From: DASQVO01 sp035640715
GTDB lineage: Bacteria; Actinomycetota; Actinomycetes; Streptosporangiales; Streptosporangiaceae
Reading direction: 5' to 3'
Assembly (NCBI GenBank): GCA_035640715.1
Contig: DASQVO010000096.1
Location: 1-26,863, forward strand
DNA: 26,863 nucleotides
A program made the translations under genes and the position numbers. Below the pieces are notes generated by a model that saw only the letters and a program-made list of their open reading frames with translations, was not told the DNA's origin and made no database searches. Positions 1 through 7,335 of this stretch are shown here, in pieces; position 1 is the first letter of the stretch; every line of letters begins with the position of its first letter.

Positions 1-218
1 ATCCCGGCGTAATTGAGGTCGTGGTAGGCGCGAGGCGCCTTCTCGTTGGCGTTCAGCCAGGCAAAGCTCGATCGGGTGGCGGCCCGGCCAGGCTGGTCCT
101 GCTCCAGGAGCGTTACCCGGATGCCCGCCTCGGCCAGCCGCACCGCCACGCACACACCGAGGACCCCGGCACCGATCACCACACAGCTGTGCAGCCGCAG
201 CGCCTTTTCACCAGGCAT
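1..218 (-). CDS. FAD-dependent oxidoreductase (DAO-like), N-terminal part, cut by window edge
   Basis: The first 72 codons of a minus-strand gene are visible; the rest lies left of the window. After a short leader, the segment SCVVIGAGVLGVCVAVRLAE is a beta-alpha-beta dinucleotide-binding fold with GxGxxG (GAGVLG). It is followed by the acidic end of strand 2 (VTLLEQ) and by RAATRSSFAWLNAN, which resembles the region after the FAD site in D-amino-acid oxidase/glycine oxidase-like proteins. The family oxidises amines or amino acids with FAD; the substrate cannot be told from this fragment. The ATG at 216-218 was chosen because a GGAGG-like ribosome site lies just upstream on the minus strand. 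No stop interrupts the frame up to the edge. Confidence 0.75.
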   Translation of the reverse strand, partial: MPGEKALRLHSCVVIGAGVLGVCVAVRLAEAGIRVTLLEQDQPGRAATRSSFAWLNANEKAPRAYHDLNYAG

Positions 219-522
219 CCAATCGCCTCCTCGCAGCAGGCAGGCAAGCGCAGGCAGCCTCAAGGCAATCTTCGGCCGCTTCCTGCTGCAAGGCCAGACG
301 GTCCCTTCGATCGTCGTGTCCAGCCCAGTCCCGCCCCGGGCGCGCCCATCATGTATAGAGCCCCCGGCCGCAGGCCTGCGCCGTCTTGCTCGAAACGGCA
401 GAATGGCGGCGAGCGTGGCGGAAGGAGACAGTTACCAGTGCCCTCACGGCCCAGTTATGGCACGCTGGCCGGTGCGCGTAATTGTGATGCGAGCTCTGAT
501 CGCGTGCTGTCAGGATGGCGGC
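219..522. other. Divergent intergenic region, no gene seen
   Basis: This roughly 300-bp stretch separates the minus-strand oxidoreductase from the plus-strand methyltransferase and should hold both promoters. A TATAGA hexamer at 354-359 has no acceptable -35 partner. Open frames that cross the region have poor codon use and no ribosome site. I see no convincing operator or repeat. Confidence 0.4.
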
Positions 523-1284
523 ATGGAGCCCATGCCCGGCGGTGATCCCGCCCCATCGGAGTATGGTGACCGGATCGCCGATGTGTACGACGAGTGGCAC
601 GGCGACCGGGACCCGGACATTGCCCCGGTGGTGGAGTTCCTCGCGGCCCGTGCCGGTGACCGGCCGGCGCTCGAGCTCGGCATCGGGACCGGGCGGATCG
701 CATTGCCGCTGGCCGGGCGAGGCGTGCCGGTCACCGGCATCGACGCGTCGCCCCGGATGGTGGAGCGGCTGCGCGGCAAGCCGGGCGGCCGTGATCTCGC
801 GGTCGAGATCGGGGACTTCGCCGATGTCCGTGTGCCAGGCGGCCCGTTCGGGCTGGCCTACGTCGTGTTCAACACCTTCTTCGCCCTGCTGACCCAAGAC
901 GATCAGCTCCGCTGTTTCGCCAACGTCGCAGCCAGCCTCGCGCCGGGCGGCGTCTTCGTCATGGAGGCCTTCGTTCCTGACCTGACGCGGTTCGACCGGG
1001 CCCAGCGAGTGCAGGTTGACCAGATAGACGGTGCTGTCAGCCGGATCAGCGCCTCGGTCCACGACCTCGCCCGCCAGCGGATCCGCACCCGGAGCATCGT
1101 CATCGGCGCCGACGGCATCGCCACCTACCCGGTTGAGCTCCGTTACGCCTGGCCGGGCGAACTGGACCTGATGGCCAGGCTGGCCGGGATGACACTGGCC
1201 GGCCGGTGGGGAGGCTGGCAGGGACAGGCCTTCACCTCGGCCAGCAGCTCCCACGTGTCGGTGTGGGAGACGCGTTTTACGTAG
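523..1284 (+). CDS. Class I SAM-dependent methyltransferase
   Basis: A 253-aa protein with a canonical SAM-binding core. Motif I is ELGIGTGRIALPLA (about residues 51-64), followed by VTGIDASPRMVERLR (acidic residue binding the SAM ribose), the EIGDFADV motif II region, and the post-motif LAPGGVFVMEAF. The N-terminal YGDRIADVYDEWHGDRD is typical of small-molecule methyltransferases of the Methyltransf_25 group. The substrate is unknown. The frame stays open much further upstream, but ATG 523 was chosen because AGGA lies 7 nt before it and homology-like sequence begins soon after; ATG 532 is an alternative. The gene ends 14 nt before the convergent HxlR gene, so their transcripts collide or share a terminator. 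Confidence 0.8.
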   Translation: MEPMPGGDPAPSEYGDRIADVYDEWHGDRDPDIAPVVEFLAARAGDRPALELGIGTGRIALPLAGRGVPVTGIDASPRMVERLRGKPGGRDLAVEIGDFADVRVPGGPFGLAYVVFNTFFALLTQDDQLRCFANVAASLAPGGVFVMEAFVPDLTRFDRAQRVQVDQIDGAVSRISASVHDLARQRIRTRSIVIGADGIATYPVELRYAWPGELDLMARLAGMTLAGRWGGWQGQAFTSASSSHVSVWETRFT

Positions 1285-1298
1285 CCTCAGCGGGCGTT

Positions 1299-1787
1299 TC
1301 ACTCCGCGTCGGCGGCGACGCAGGCCGCTGCGTCGTCCTCCTCGCAGGGAGCAGTGCCGTCGGCTTCGCAGTCAGCGGTGTCTTCCGGCGCGTGCTTCGC
1401 GTCATAGGCCGCGCGGGCGGCGTAGATGTCGGCGACGTGGCTGTCCGCCCAGTCGATGAGCTGCTCGATCGTCTGCAGAAGCGTCTTGCCCATCGGGGTG
1501 AGCTCGTAGTCGACCCGGGGCGGTATGACGGGGTGCAGTGTCCGGGTGACGAGGCCGTCGCGCTCCAGCCCCCGGAGGGTAACGGTGAGCATGCGCGCCG
1601 TGATGCCACCGATGCTGCGGCGCAGTTCGCTGAACCGCAGGCTGCCCCCGCCGAGGCGGTCGATCACGTAGACAGACCACTTGTCGCCGACGCGGTGCAG
1701 GATCTCGCGGGCACGGCAGTCGGCCAGGGGCTGCCGGGGCGCGTCAGCGCCTGCCCCCGATGCTCCGTCCATGCCGGTTACTGCCAT
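1299..1787 (-). CDS. HxlR-family winged-helix regulator with acidic, Cys-containing tail
   Basis: A 162-aa protein. The core, from CRAREILHRVGDKWSVYVID through LRFSELRRSIGGITARML to the wing (LVTRTLHPVIPPRVDYELT) and GKTLLQTIEQLIDWA, is a clear HxlR domain. The conserved Cys about nine residues before GDKW is the position used for redox or electrophile sensing in YodB/HypR-type members. After the domain there is an unusual roughly 25-residue acidic tail with three further Cys (ADCEADG, APCEEDD, AACVAADAE). The start was placed at 1787 (MAVTG); longer and shorter starts (1823, 1772) are possible and no strong ribosome site decides. It is divergent from the YceI gene and shares GGTTAC half-sites with it, so it probably controls that gene and itself. 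Confidence 0.85.
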   Translation of the reverse strand: MAVTGMDGASGAGADAPRQPLADCRAREILHRVGDKWSVYVIDRLGGGSLRFSELRRSIGGITARMLTVTLRGLERDGLVTRTLHPVIPPRVDYELTPMGKTLLQTIEQLIDWADSHVADIYAARAAYDAKHAPEDTADCEADGTAPCEEDDAAACVAADAE

Positions 1788-1793
1788 GTAACC
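1776..1793. promoter_or_regulatory. Candidate HxlR operator: GGTTAC-N6-GTAACC
   Basis: A perfect inverted repeat, GGTTAC tgccat GTAACC, spans the proposed start codon of the HxlR gene. A third GGTTAC half-site lies at 1845-1850 and overlaps the -10 of the divergent YceI promoter. HxlR proteins bind such dyads as dimers. Assignment to this regulator is inference from position. Confidence 0.5.
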
Positions 1794-1824
1794 AGGGTAC
1801 AGATGCCAACCCTCAGCCAACAAC

Positions 1825-1853
1825 TTGACGATTCAACAAGTCATGGTTACTCT
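1825..1853 (+). promoter_or_regulatory. Promoter for the YceI gene
   Basis: TTGACG (1825-1830), a 17-bp spacer and TACTCT (1848-1853) form a good sigma-70/HrdB-type promoter. The GGTTAC half-site at 1845-1850 overlaps the -10 box, as expected for a repressor site. Confidence 0.6.
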
Positions 1854-1907
1854 CAGGAACCGAAGCACGATTAAGAACTCCGTCAGCAGATTCCGATAGG
1901 AGAGGCC

Positions 1908-2471
1908 ATGAGCATTGCTGCTACCGAGATTCCCGGCTACGTCGCGGGGACGTGGGCGATCGACCCCGTTCACTCGGAGGTCGGCTTCAGCGTCCGGCAC
2001 ATGATGGTCAGCAAGGTGCGGGGCAAGTTCGAGAAGGTCGAGGGCACGTTCACGACGGGGGAGGACCCGCTCCAGTCCAGCGTGACGGCCACCATCGACG
2101 CCACCTCGATCACCACCAGCCAGGCCGACCGCGACAACCACATCAGGAGCGGCGACTTCCTGGAGGCCGAGAAGCACCCCAACCTGACGTTCCAGTCGAC
2201 CGGCGTGCGTAAGGACGGCGACGACTACCTGCTCGACGGGAACCTGGCGATCAAGGGCGTTACCCGCCCGGTCACGCTCAAGCTGGAGATCAACGGCTTC
2301 GGCCCGGACCCCTACGGCGGCACGCGGGCTGGCTTCTCCGCCAAGGGCGAGATCAACCGGAAAGACTTCGGTGTGAGCTTCGACGGCGTGATCCCTGGCA
2401 CCAACAACGGCATGATCGTAAGCGACAAGGTGTCCATCGACCTCGAGATCGAGGGCGTCCTCCAGCAGTAA
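1908..2471 (+). CDS. YceI-family lipocalin-like protein
   Basis: A 187-aa protein matching the YceI family over its full length: GTWAIDPVHSEVGFSVRHMM at the N-terminus, the central VTATIDATSITTSQADRDNHIRS region, FLEAEKHPNLTFQSTGV, and the closing FGVSFDGVIP and SDKVSIDLEIE strands. YceI proteins are small beta-barrels that bind isoprenoid or amphiphilic lipids. There is no signal peptide, so this member is cytoplasmic, as is common in actinobacteria. AGGAGAGG sits 5-6 nt before ATG 1908. The gene is driven by the promoter at 1825-1853 and lies opposite an HxlR regulator, a pairing that suggests induction by stress or small electrophiles (inference). Confidence 0.92.
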   Translation: MSIAATEIPGYVAGTWAIDPVHSEVGFSVRHMMVSKVRGKFEKVEGTFTTGEDPLQSSVTATIDATSITTSQADRDNHIRSGDFLEAEKHPNLTFQSTGVRKDGDDYLLDGNLAIKGVTRPVTLKLEINGFGPDPYGGTRAGFSAKGEINRKDFGVSFDGVIPGTNNGMIVSDKVSIDLEIEGVLQQ

Positions 2472-2485
2472 CGCATCGCGGGAGT

Positions 2486-2535
2486 CGGCGATGGCGCCAT
2501 CGCCGCCCCTGCGCTATCCGCGATGGCGCCATCGC
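2486..2535. repeat. Two tandem palindromes built on GATGGCGCCATC
   Basis: A 20-bp perfect palindrome (CGGCGATGGCGCCATCGCCG, 2486-2505) is repeated 32 bp later as a 16-bp perfect palindrome (2520-2535). Both lie just after the YceI stop codon. They may act as transcription-end hairpins, protein-binding dyads or REP-like elements. Confidence 0.6.
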
Positions 2536-2595
2536 CGTCACTGGGGCCGCCGGGCTGAGGTGGAGGGCGGCGTGCCCAGCGCCGGAAGGGGGGCG

Positions 2596-2633
2596 GCGCG
2601 GCCGCGGCGGGAGGGAACCCGTCGCGGCCGCGC
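2596..2633. terminator. Strong hairpin, probable bidirectional terminator
   Basis: A 16-bp stem (2596-2611 with 2618-2633, one G-U pair) closes a 6-nt loop (AGGGAA). It sits between the convergent YceI gene and sugar permease operon. There is no U-tract, as is usual for high-GC actinobacterial terminators. Confidence 0.6.
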
Positions 2634-2692
2634 GCCGGGGTCACCCCGCCTGGCGGATGACCCGTGAGCTAAGACCAGCATGCAGGCCCGGG

Positions 2693-3601
2693 CTACTTGA
2701 CCGACCCGGCGGTCAGGCCGCCCACCACGCGGCGCTCGATGAAGGCGAAGAGGATCACCACTGGGATGGTGGCGATCAGCGAGGCACCGAACAGGTGCTG
2801 CCAGTCCACCGTGTACTGGCCGATGAACGAGTCGAGGAGCACGGTCAGCGGCATGGCGCTGGACCCGGTGGTCAGCGTGAGCGCCGCAATGAACTCGTTC
2901 CAGGCCGCGATGAACGTGAAGATCAGCGCGGTGACCACGCCCGGCATGGCAAGCGGGAACGTGATCCGGAGCATCGCGCCGAAGTGGCTGTTGCCATCAA
3001 CCATCGCGGCTTCCTCGAGTTCCACCGGGATCGAGCGGAAGTAGGCGTTCAGGATCCAGACCGCGAAGGCCATGTTGAAGCCGGCGTTGACCAGGATCAG
3101 GGAGAACACCGAGTTCAGCAGATGGAAGCTGAGGAACTCCTTGTAGATTCCGACGATGAGCGCAGTCGGCTGCAGCATCTGCGTGATCAGGACAATCAGC
3201 AGGAAAAGCCCTCTTCCCCGGAAGGAGCGCCGCGCGGTGTAGTAGGCGGCGGGCGTTGCCACCAGCAGGACCAGGATGGTGGCGCCGATGGCCAGCTCCA
3301 GGCTGACCCGCAGGCTGTTCGTGATGCCGAAACCGGACCCCCACATGTTGATGAGGTTCGACCAGGCGAAGTGATGCGGCAGGTAATTGCGCTCCAGCAG
3401 TTCCTGCTGCGGTCGCAGTGCTGTGATCAACATCTCGAGGTAGGGGAGCAGGAAGATGACGGCGATGAGGTAGGCGGCAGCGGCGATGATCACCGTCTTG
3501 AGTGATGTGCGCGAGGGCCGGGCCGGGCCCCGCTTGCTGGCGCGCCGCACAGCCGCGCCCCGCTCGCCGGCGCGGTCGGTGCTCACGGTCTCAGCGGCCA
3601 T
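2693..3601 (-). CDS. Carbohydrate ABC transporter permease, MalG type (CUT1)
   Basis: A 302-aa inner-membrane protein with a roughly 35-residue basic cytoplasmic N-terminus and six predicted membrane segments. The EAA loop that docks to the ATPase is EEAAMVDGNSHFGAMLRITF (about residues 196-215), followed by PLAMPG, as in MalG/LacG-type permeases. It pairs with the MalF-type permease just upstream; the two genes are separated by one base, so translation is probably coupled. The protein forms half of the sugar channel. No ATPase gene is in the operon; CUT1 importers of actinobacteria commonly use a shared MsiK/UgpC-like ATPase encoded elsewhere (family knowledge). The strong hairpin at 2596-2633 follows the stop. 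Confidence 0.93.
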   Translation of the reverse strand: MAAETVSTDRAGERGAAVRRASKRGPARPSRTSLKTVIIAAAAYLIAVIFLLPYLEMLITALRPQQELLERNYLPHHFAWSNLINMWGSGFGITNSLRVSLELAIGATILVLLVATPAAYYTARRSFRGRGLFLLIVLITQMLQPTALIVGIYKEFLSFHLLNSVFSLILVNAGFNMAFAVWILNAYFRSIPVELEEAAMVDGNSHFGAMLRITFPLAMPGVVTALIFTFIAAWNEFIAALTLTTGSSAMPLTVLLDSFIGQYTVDWQHLFGASLIATIPVVILFAFIERRVVGGLTAGSVK

Positions 3602-3602
3602 G

Positions 3603-4568
3603 TCAGCGTGCCTCCTGCCGGTTCCAGTTGTTCAGCCGCAGGAAGAAGATGATCACCACGATGATGATGACGAAGTTGACAATGGACATTGCAGCCGATT
3701 CGCCGATGAAGCTCTGTTTTAGGTTGTACATGAACACCGTCGTGGTGTTGGTCTCATAGCCAGGGCCGCCGCGCGTCATCTCCCAGATGATCGGGAACGA
3801 GTTGAACACATTCATCACATTGATCACCAGCGCGACCAGAAACGCCGGACGGAGCAGCGGCAGCGTGATCGACCGGTAGCTCTGCCAGCGCGACGCCCCG
3901 TCCACCCTGGCTGCCTCGAAAAGCTCGCCGGGGATGGCCTGCAGCCCGGCGAGCAGTGTGTATGTGGTGAACGGCAGCGAGACGAAGACCGCCACCCCGA
4001 TCATCCACGCCATCGCGCTGTCCGGCCGGCCGAGCCAGGACGACCCGGCCGAGTTGTACTGCACGAGGCCGAGCTGGTGCAGGAAAATGTTGATCACGCC
4101 GCTGTCCGGCTGCAGCATCCAGCGGAATATCAAGGCCGTCATCATCACCGATGCTGCCCACGGCGCGATCAGTGCCCACCTGGTGACCCGGCGGCCTGGG
4201 AAATGCTGGTTGAACAGCTGCGCCAGGGCCAGCGAGACCAGCATCGTGATACCGACCACGGCGACTACCCAGAGTACGGTCCGCACCAGGATGCTCGAGA
4301 GGTTCGGATCGCCGAACAGGGCTGTGAAGTTCTGTGTCCCGGCGGACCCGATCAGGATGCCGAGGGAGGAGTATCGCTGCAGCGACGTCTGGACCATCGT
4401 CACGATCGGCCAGATCACCACCACCGCGATCAGGATGACGGCGGGCGCAAGCCACGGCACCGGTGCCAGGCCGCGCCGGATCCGGCTCCCGCGGCCCTGG
4501 CGGCGAGGCGGGGGTGTCGGAACAGCCTGCTCGCTTGCCGCCTCCTCGACGGACGCGACATTGGACAT
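3603..4568 (-). CDS. Carbohydrate ABC transporter permease, MalF type (CUT1)
   Basis: A 321-aa permease with a charged cytoplasmic leader (PRRQGRGSRIRRG), a first membrane helix at about residues 38-60, and five more helices. The EAA loop ELFEAARVDGASRWQSYRSI (about 215-234) and ITLPLLRP are diagnostic of MalF/UgpA-type subunits. GGPGYETNTTTVFMYNLKQS before the last helix is also typical. GGGAG precedes ATG 4568. It is the second gene of the importer operon, between the lipoprotein (130 bp upstream) and the MalG partner (1 bp downstream). The transported sugar is not evident from sequence. Confidence 0.93.
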   Translation of the reverse strand: MSNVASVEEAASEQAVPTPPPRRQGRGSRIRRGLAPVPWLAPAVILIAVVVIWPIVTMVQTSLQRYSSLGILIGSAGTQNFTALFGDPNLSSILVRTVLWVVAVVGITMLVSLALAQLFNQHFPGRRVTRWALIAPWAASVMMTALIFRWMLQPDSGVINIFLHQLGLVQYNSAGSSWLGRPDSAMAWMIGVAVFVSLPFTTYTLLAGLQAIPGELFEAARVDGASRWQSYRSITLPLLRPAFLVALVINVMNVFNSFPIIWEMTRGGPGYETNTTTVFMYNLKQSFIGESAAMSIVNFVIIIVVIIFFLRLNNWNRQEAR

Positions 4569-4628
4569 TCTGGTCTCCCGGATGGCCTGGTCTCGGAATG
4601 GCTGAGGATCGCCCGGCTGGGTAGCCAG

Positions 4629-4678
4629 CGGCCCCGGACACCGCGCTGAACGGCTTGCTGCCGCGAGCGTCGGGGCCG
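4629..4678. other. Possible stem-loop between binding-protein and permease genes
   Basis: CGGCCCCG (4629-4636) can pair with CGGGGCCG (4671-4678) across a 34-nt loop in the 129-bp gap. Such intergenic hairpins in sugar importer operons often keep binding-protein mRNA more abundant than permease mRNA. The long loop makes this weak. Confidence 0.25.
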
Positions 4679-4697
4679 GGACCGCCGTACTGCTGCC

Positions 4698-5948
4698 TCA
4701 GCTGCTGCTGGCAGCGGTGTGCTGGAGCGCGTTCAGGACCCGCTGTGGGTTGCCGCTGACCGCCTGGCCGATCGTGGTCTTGATCTGATTCTCCACCGTG
4801 GTCCAGTTGGTCTTGGACGGGTAGTTTACCGAGTTCGTGATGTTCTTGAAGAACGGCGCGAACGTCGGGTTCGCCGACTGCATGGCCGTGCCGCCGCTGA
4901 GCGTGGCCGGCAGCAGGTCGTACTCGTTGGCGAACTGCAACTGGTACTTGTCCTGGTACGCGAAGTCGAGGAACTTCTTGATCGCAGCCTGGTGGCCGCC
5001 GGTGTTGAACGCCACGATGTCGTCATGCACGCCCAGCGTGGAGGTCAGCGGGCCGTTCTTGCCGGGGAAGGTGGCGGTGGCGTAGTCGGATGACTTCAGC
5101 ACACCAGCCTGCTGGATGATCGGGATGAGGGCCGGCTGCCCTCCGACCATGCCGATCTTGCCTGCCGCGAACTGCGCCCAGACGTCCTTACGGTCAGTGG
5201 TCCCGGGGGACGGCTGGGTGTCACCCGCCTGTACCAACTGCTGCAGGAACTGGAATGTCTGCACGTTCTGCGTGCTGTTGATGTCGTACTGGCCGCTTGC
5301 GGTCTGGTAGCCGCCGCCGTTGCCGAGGAACCACATCAGCGACTCGGCCTGTGCCTCCTCGCTGCCAAGCGGCAGGCCGTAACCGATGTTCCCGGTCTTC
5401 CTCTTGATCGTGGCGGCGTCCGACTGCAGCTGAGCCCAGGTCTGCGGCGGCGATGAGATGCCCGCGGCCGCGAAGATCTTCTTGTTGTAGTAGAGAACCC
5501 GGGTACTGGTCGTGAATGGGATGCCGTACGGGGTGCCCTGGTAATCGGTGTCGCCGAGGAACTTCGGGATGATGTTGCTGGTGTTGGACAGCACGTCGCT
5601 CGCCTTGTAGAGCAGGTGACCCTGCGCGAACTGCGGCGCGGTGTCACCTTCCAGGATGTCCGGGAACTGCTTGTTCTGGATCAGCGTCTGGACCTTGTTC
5701 GGGAAGTCGGTCCAGTTGACGGTCTGCACGTTGACCGTGATGTTCGGATCGGCTTTGTGGAAAGCCGACGCGATGGCGTCCCAGTACTTCGTCGTGCTGG
5801 TGGACGGTCCAGTGCCGTAGTCGGCGCCGAAGAACGTCAGAGTCGTAGTGCCGCTGCTGCCGGAGCCGCTGGAAGAAGAACCGCAGCCGGCCAGCGCGAT
5901 CAGTGCTGCCACACCCACCGCGACACCCGCGGTCAGCTGTCTTTTCAT
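4698..5948 (-). CDS. Extracellular sugar-binding lipoprotein of the ABC importer
   Basis: A 416-aa protein starting with a lipoprotein signal: KR charge, a hydrophobic stretch and the lipobox LAGC with Cys22, then a Ser/Gly linker (GSSSSGSGSSG). The mature part is a cluster-B (SBP_bac_1) sugar-binding protein: TLTFFGADYG, YWDAIASAFHKADPNI, FPDILEGDTAP, the hinge-region YGIPFTTSTRVLYYNKKIF, and FAAGKIGMVGGQPALI. It should be anchored outside the membrane and deliver sugar to the two permeases. AGGG precedes ATG 5948. It is first in the operon and divergent from the ROK regulator at 6080, the standard layout for a sugar-induced importer. Confidence 0.93.
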   Translation of the reverse strand: MKRQLTAGVAVGVAALIALAGCGSSSSGSGSSGTTTLTFFGADYGTGPSTSTTKYWDAIASAFHKADPNITVNVQTVNWTDFPNKVQTLIQNKQFPDILEGDTAPQFAQGHLLYKASDVLSNTSNIIPKFLGDTDYQGTPYGIPFTTSTRVLYYNKKIFAAAGISSPPQTWAQLQSDAATIKRKTGNIGYGLPLGSEEAQAESLMWFLGNGGGYQTASGQYDINSTQNVQTFQFLQQLVQAGDTQPSPGTTDRKDVWAQFAAGKIGMVGGQPALIPIIQQAGVLKSSDYATATFPGKNGPLTSTLGVHDDIVAFNTGGHQAAIKKFLDFAYQDKYQLQFANEYDLLPATLSGGTAMQSANPTFAPFFKNITNSVNYPSKTNWTTVENQIKTTIGQAVSGNPQRVLNALQHTAASSS

Positions 5949-5992
5949 CGGAATCCCTGGATCTCTTCTCGTTCATCGTCGACTATGAAAGG

Positions 5993-6007
5993 ATATTTAT
6001 TAAATAT
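5993..6007. promoter_or_regulatory. AT-rich palindrome, candidate ROK operator
   Basis: ATATTTA-T-TAAATAT is a perfect 15-bp dyad, strikingly AT-rich for this genome. It lies in the 131-bp space between the divergent importer and ROK regulator genes. NagC/Mlc-type ROK repressors bind AT-rich dyads, so this is the likely operator (inference). TGCTGCA also occurs twice just downstream (around 6010-6028). Confidence 0.55.
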
Positions 6008-6079
6008 TGCTGCATATCATGCTGCACGCGGCCCTGCGGGTCAAGGGGAGTGGCCGCACTGATATCAAAGGGGAAGACG

Positions 6080-7321
6080 ATGGAGTCGTCCGCACTCGGC
6101 GGGCCGCCACTGCTGCGCCAGATCAACAGCGCGCACGTGCTTGCCGCCCTGCGCGGGGCAGGACCGCTCAGCCTCTCGGACCTGGCCGGGCGTACCGGGC
6201 TGTCACGCCCCACCGTCGGGCAGGTGGTTGAGCAGCTGCATGCCGCTGGCCTGCTCGCCTATGTCGCGCCCGGCCGCGACGGGCATGTCCGTTCCGGCCG
6301 TCCTGCGAGGCTGGTCAGGTTCCGGTCCGAGGCGGCCTACGTCGTGGGTATCGACATCGGCCGGCACAAGGCCCATGTCACGGTCGCCGACCTGGCCGGC
6401 AATGTGGTGGCCAGGCATCACCGGCCGACCTCCGGCGCGAACAGCAGCAAGGATCTGCTCACGGCCATGCGCATGGCCGCGCGGGAGGCGCTGGCCGAGG
6501 CGGGGATCGGGCGCGGTGACGTCGCGAGCGTGGCGGCCGGCACCCCGGGCCTGGTGGACTGGCCCCGCGGTGCCGTCATGCTGGCGCCTGGCCTGCCCGG
6601 GTGGAGGATCGAGCTGGCACGCGAGCTCCGCCGGTCGTTCCGCTGCCCGGTTCAGGTGGAGAACGACGCCAACCTTGCCGCCCTGGCGGAACGGCGGCAT
6701 GGACTGGCCCGTGACGCGCACACGGTCGTCTTCATCTTGTGGGGCGAGCGCGTCGGCGCCGGGGTCCTGATCGGGGATCAGCTGCACCGGGGCGCCTCGA
6801 ACGCGGCCGGCGAGATCGGTTTCCTCGCGCTGGACAGCGGCACGACGGCTGAGCCGGACGCCCTCGGCAGGGGGCCCTTCGAGCGCTTGGTCGTGGCGGA
6901 TGCCATCATCGCGGCCGGCCGGTCCGCCGCCGCCCGCCATGGCGGGGTGCTGGCCGAGCTGCAGGCCTCCGGGCCAGGCCGGCTCGACGCCGAGGCGGTC
7001 TTCGCGGCCGCGGCCCACGGCGACACGGCGGCCATGGAGGCCGTGTACACGATCGCGGCCCGGTTCGCGCGCGGGCTGGCCCCGGTCCTGCTCACGCTCG
7101 ATCCAGATCTCGTCGTCATCGGCGCCGGCGTCTCACGTGCCGGTTCCGCGCTGCTTCAGGCGATCGATGTCAACGTGCGGCCGCTGACGCTGGTACCGCC
7201 GCGGCTGGAGATGTCGCGGCTCGGCGACGAGGCGGTGACGCTCGGTGCCGTGGAGCTTGCGCTCGCTGACGCGCAGCGGCGCCTGCTCCCGGGCCCCGGC
7301 CTTCCCGGGCCGGAGTCCTGA
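6080..7321 (+). CDS. ROK-family transcriptional regulator
   Basis: A 413-aa protein. An N-terminal winged helix-turn-helix (about residues 12-65: LSLSDLAGRTGLSRPTVGQV then VEQLHAAGLL) is fused to a ROK sugar-kinase-like domain. The ROK fold shows the phosphate-1 motif VGIDIGRHKAHVTVADLAG (about 89-107), VQVENDANLAALAE (about 191-204) and GAGVLIGDQLHRGASNAAGEIG (about 226-247). The zinc motif CxCGxxGCxE that normally follows GEIG is absent; the segment reads TAEPDALGRGPFERLV. AAGGGGA precedes ATG 6080. The gene is divergent from the sugar importer and probably represses it until sugar binds. It ends 14 bp from the convergent NRAMP-like gene. Confidence 0.9.
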   Translation: MESSALGGPPLLRQINSAHVLAALRGAGPLSLSDLAGRTGLSRPTVGQVVEQLHAAGLLAYVAPGRDGHVRSGRPARLVRFRSEAAYVVGIDIGRHKAHVTVADLAGNVVARHHRPTSGANSSKDLLTAMRMAAREALAEAGIGRGDVASVAAGTPGLVDWPRGAVMLAPGLPGWRIELARELRRSFRCPVQVENDANLAALAERRHGLARDAHTVVFILWGERVGAGVLIGDQLHRGASNAAGEIGFLALDSGTTAEPDALGRGPFERLVVADAIIAAGRSAAARHGGVLAELQASGPGRLDAEAVFAAAAHGDTAAMEAVYTIAARFARGLAPVLLTLDPDLVVIGAGVSRAGSALLQAIDVNVRPLTLVPPRLEMSRLGDEAVTLGAVELALADAQRRLLPGPGLPGPES

Positions 7322-7335
7322 GCAGGCTCGCGCCT

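Noticed and set aside
46..522. N-terminal extension of the first methyltransferase to an upstream start
   Set aside because: The extra 159 residues are low-complexity and overlap the divergent oxidoreductase gene. A ribosome site and the domain start favour ATG 523.
2657..3505. A 282-codon plus-strand open frame opposite the MalG-type permease
   Set aside because: It is antisense to a clear permease and its sequence is a Glu/Asp/Gln-rich artefact of membrane-protein codons.
2693..5948. A defective importer because the ATPase is missing
   Set aside because: CUT1 importers of actinobacteria commonly rely on a shared ATPase encoded elsewhere. All three visible subunits are intact.
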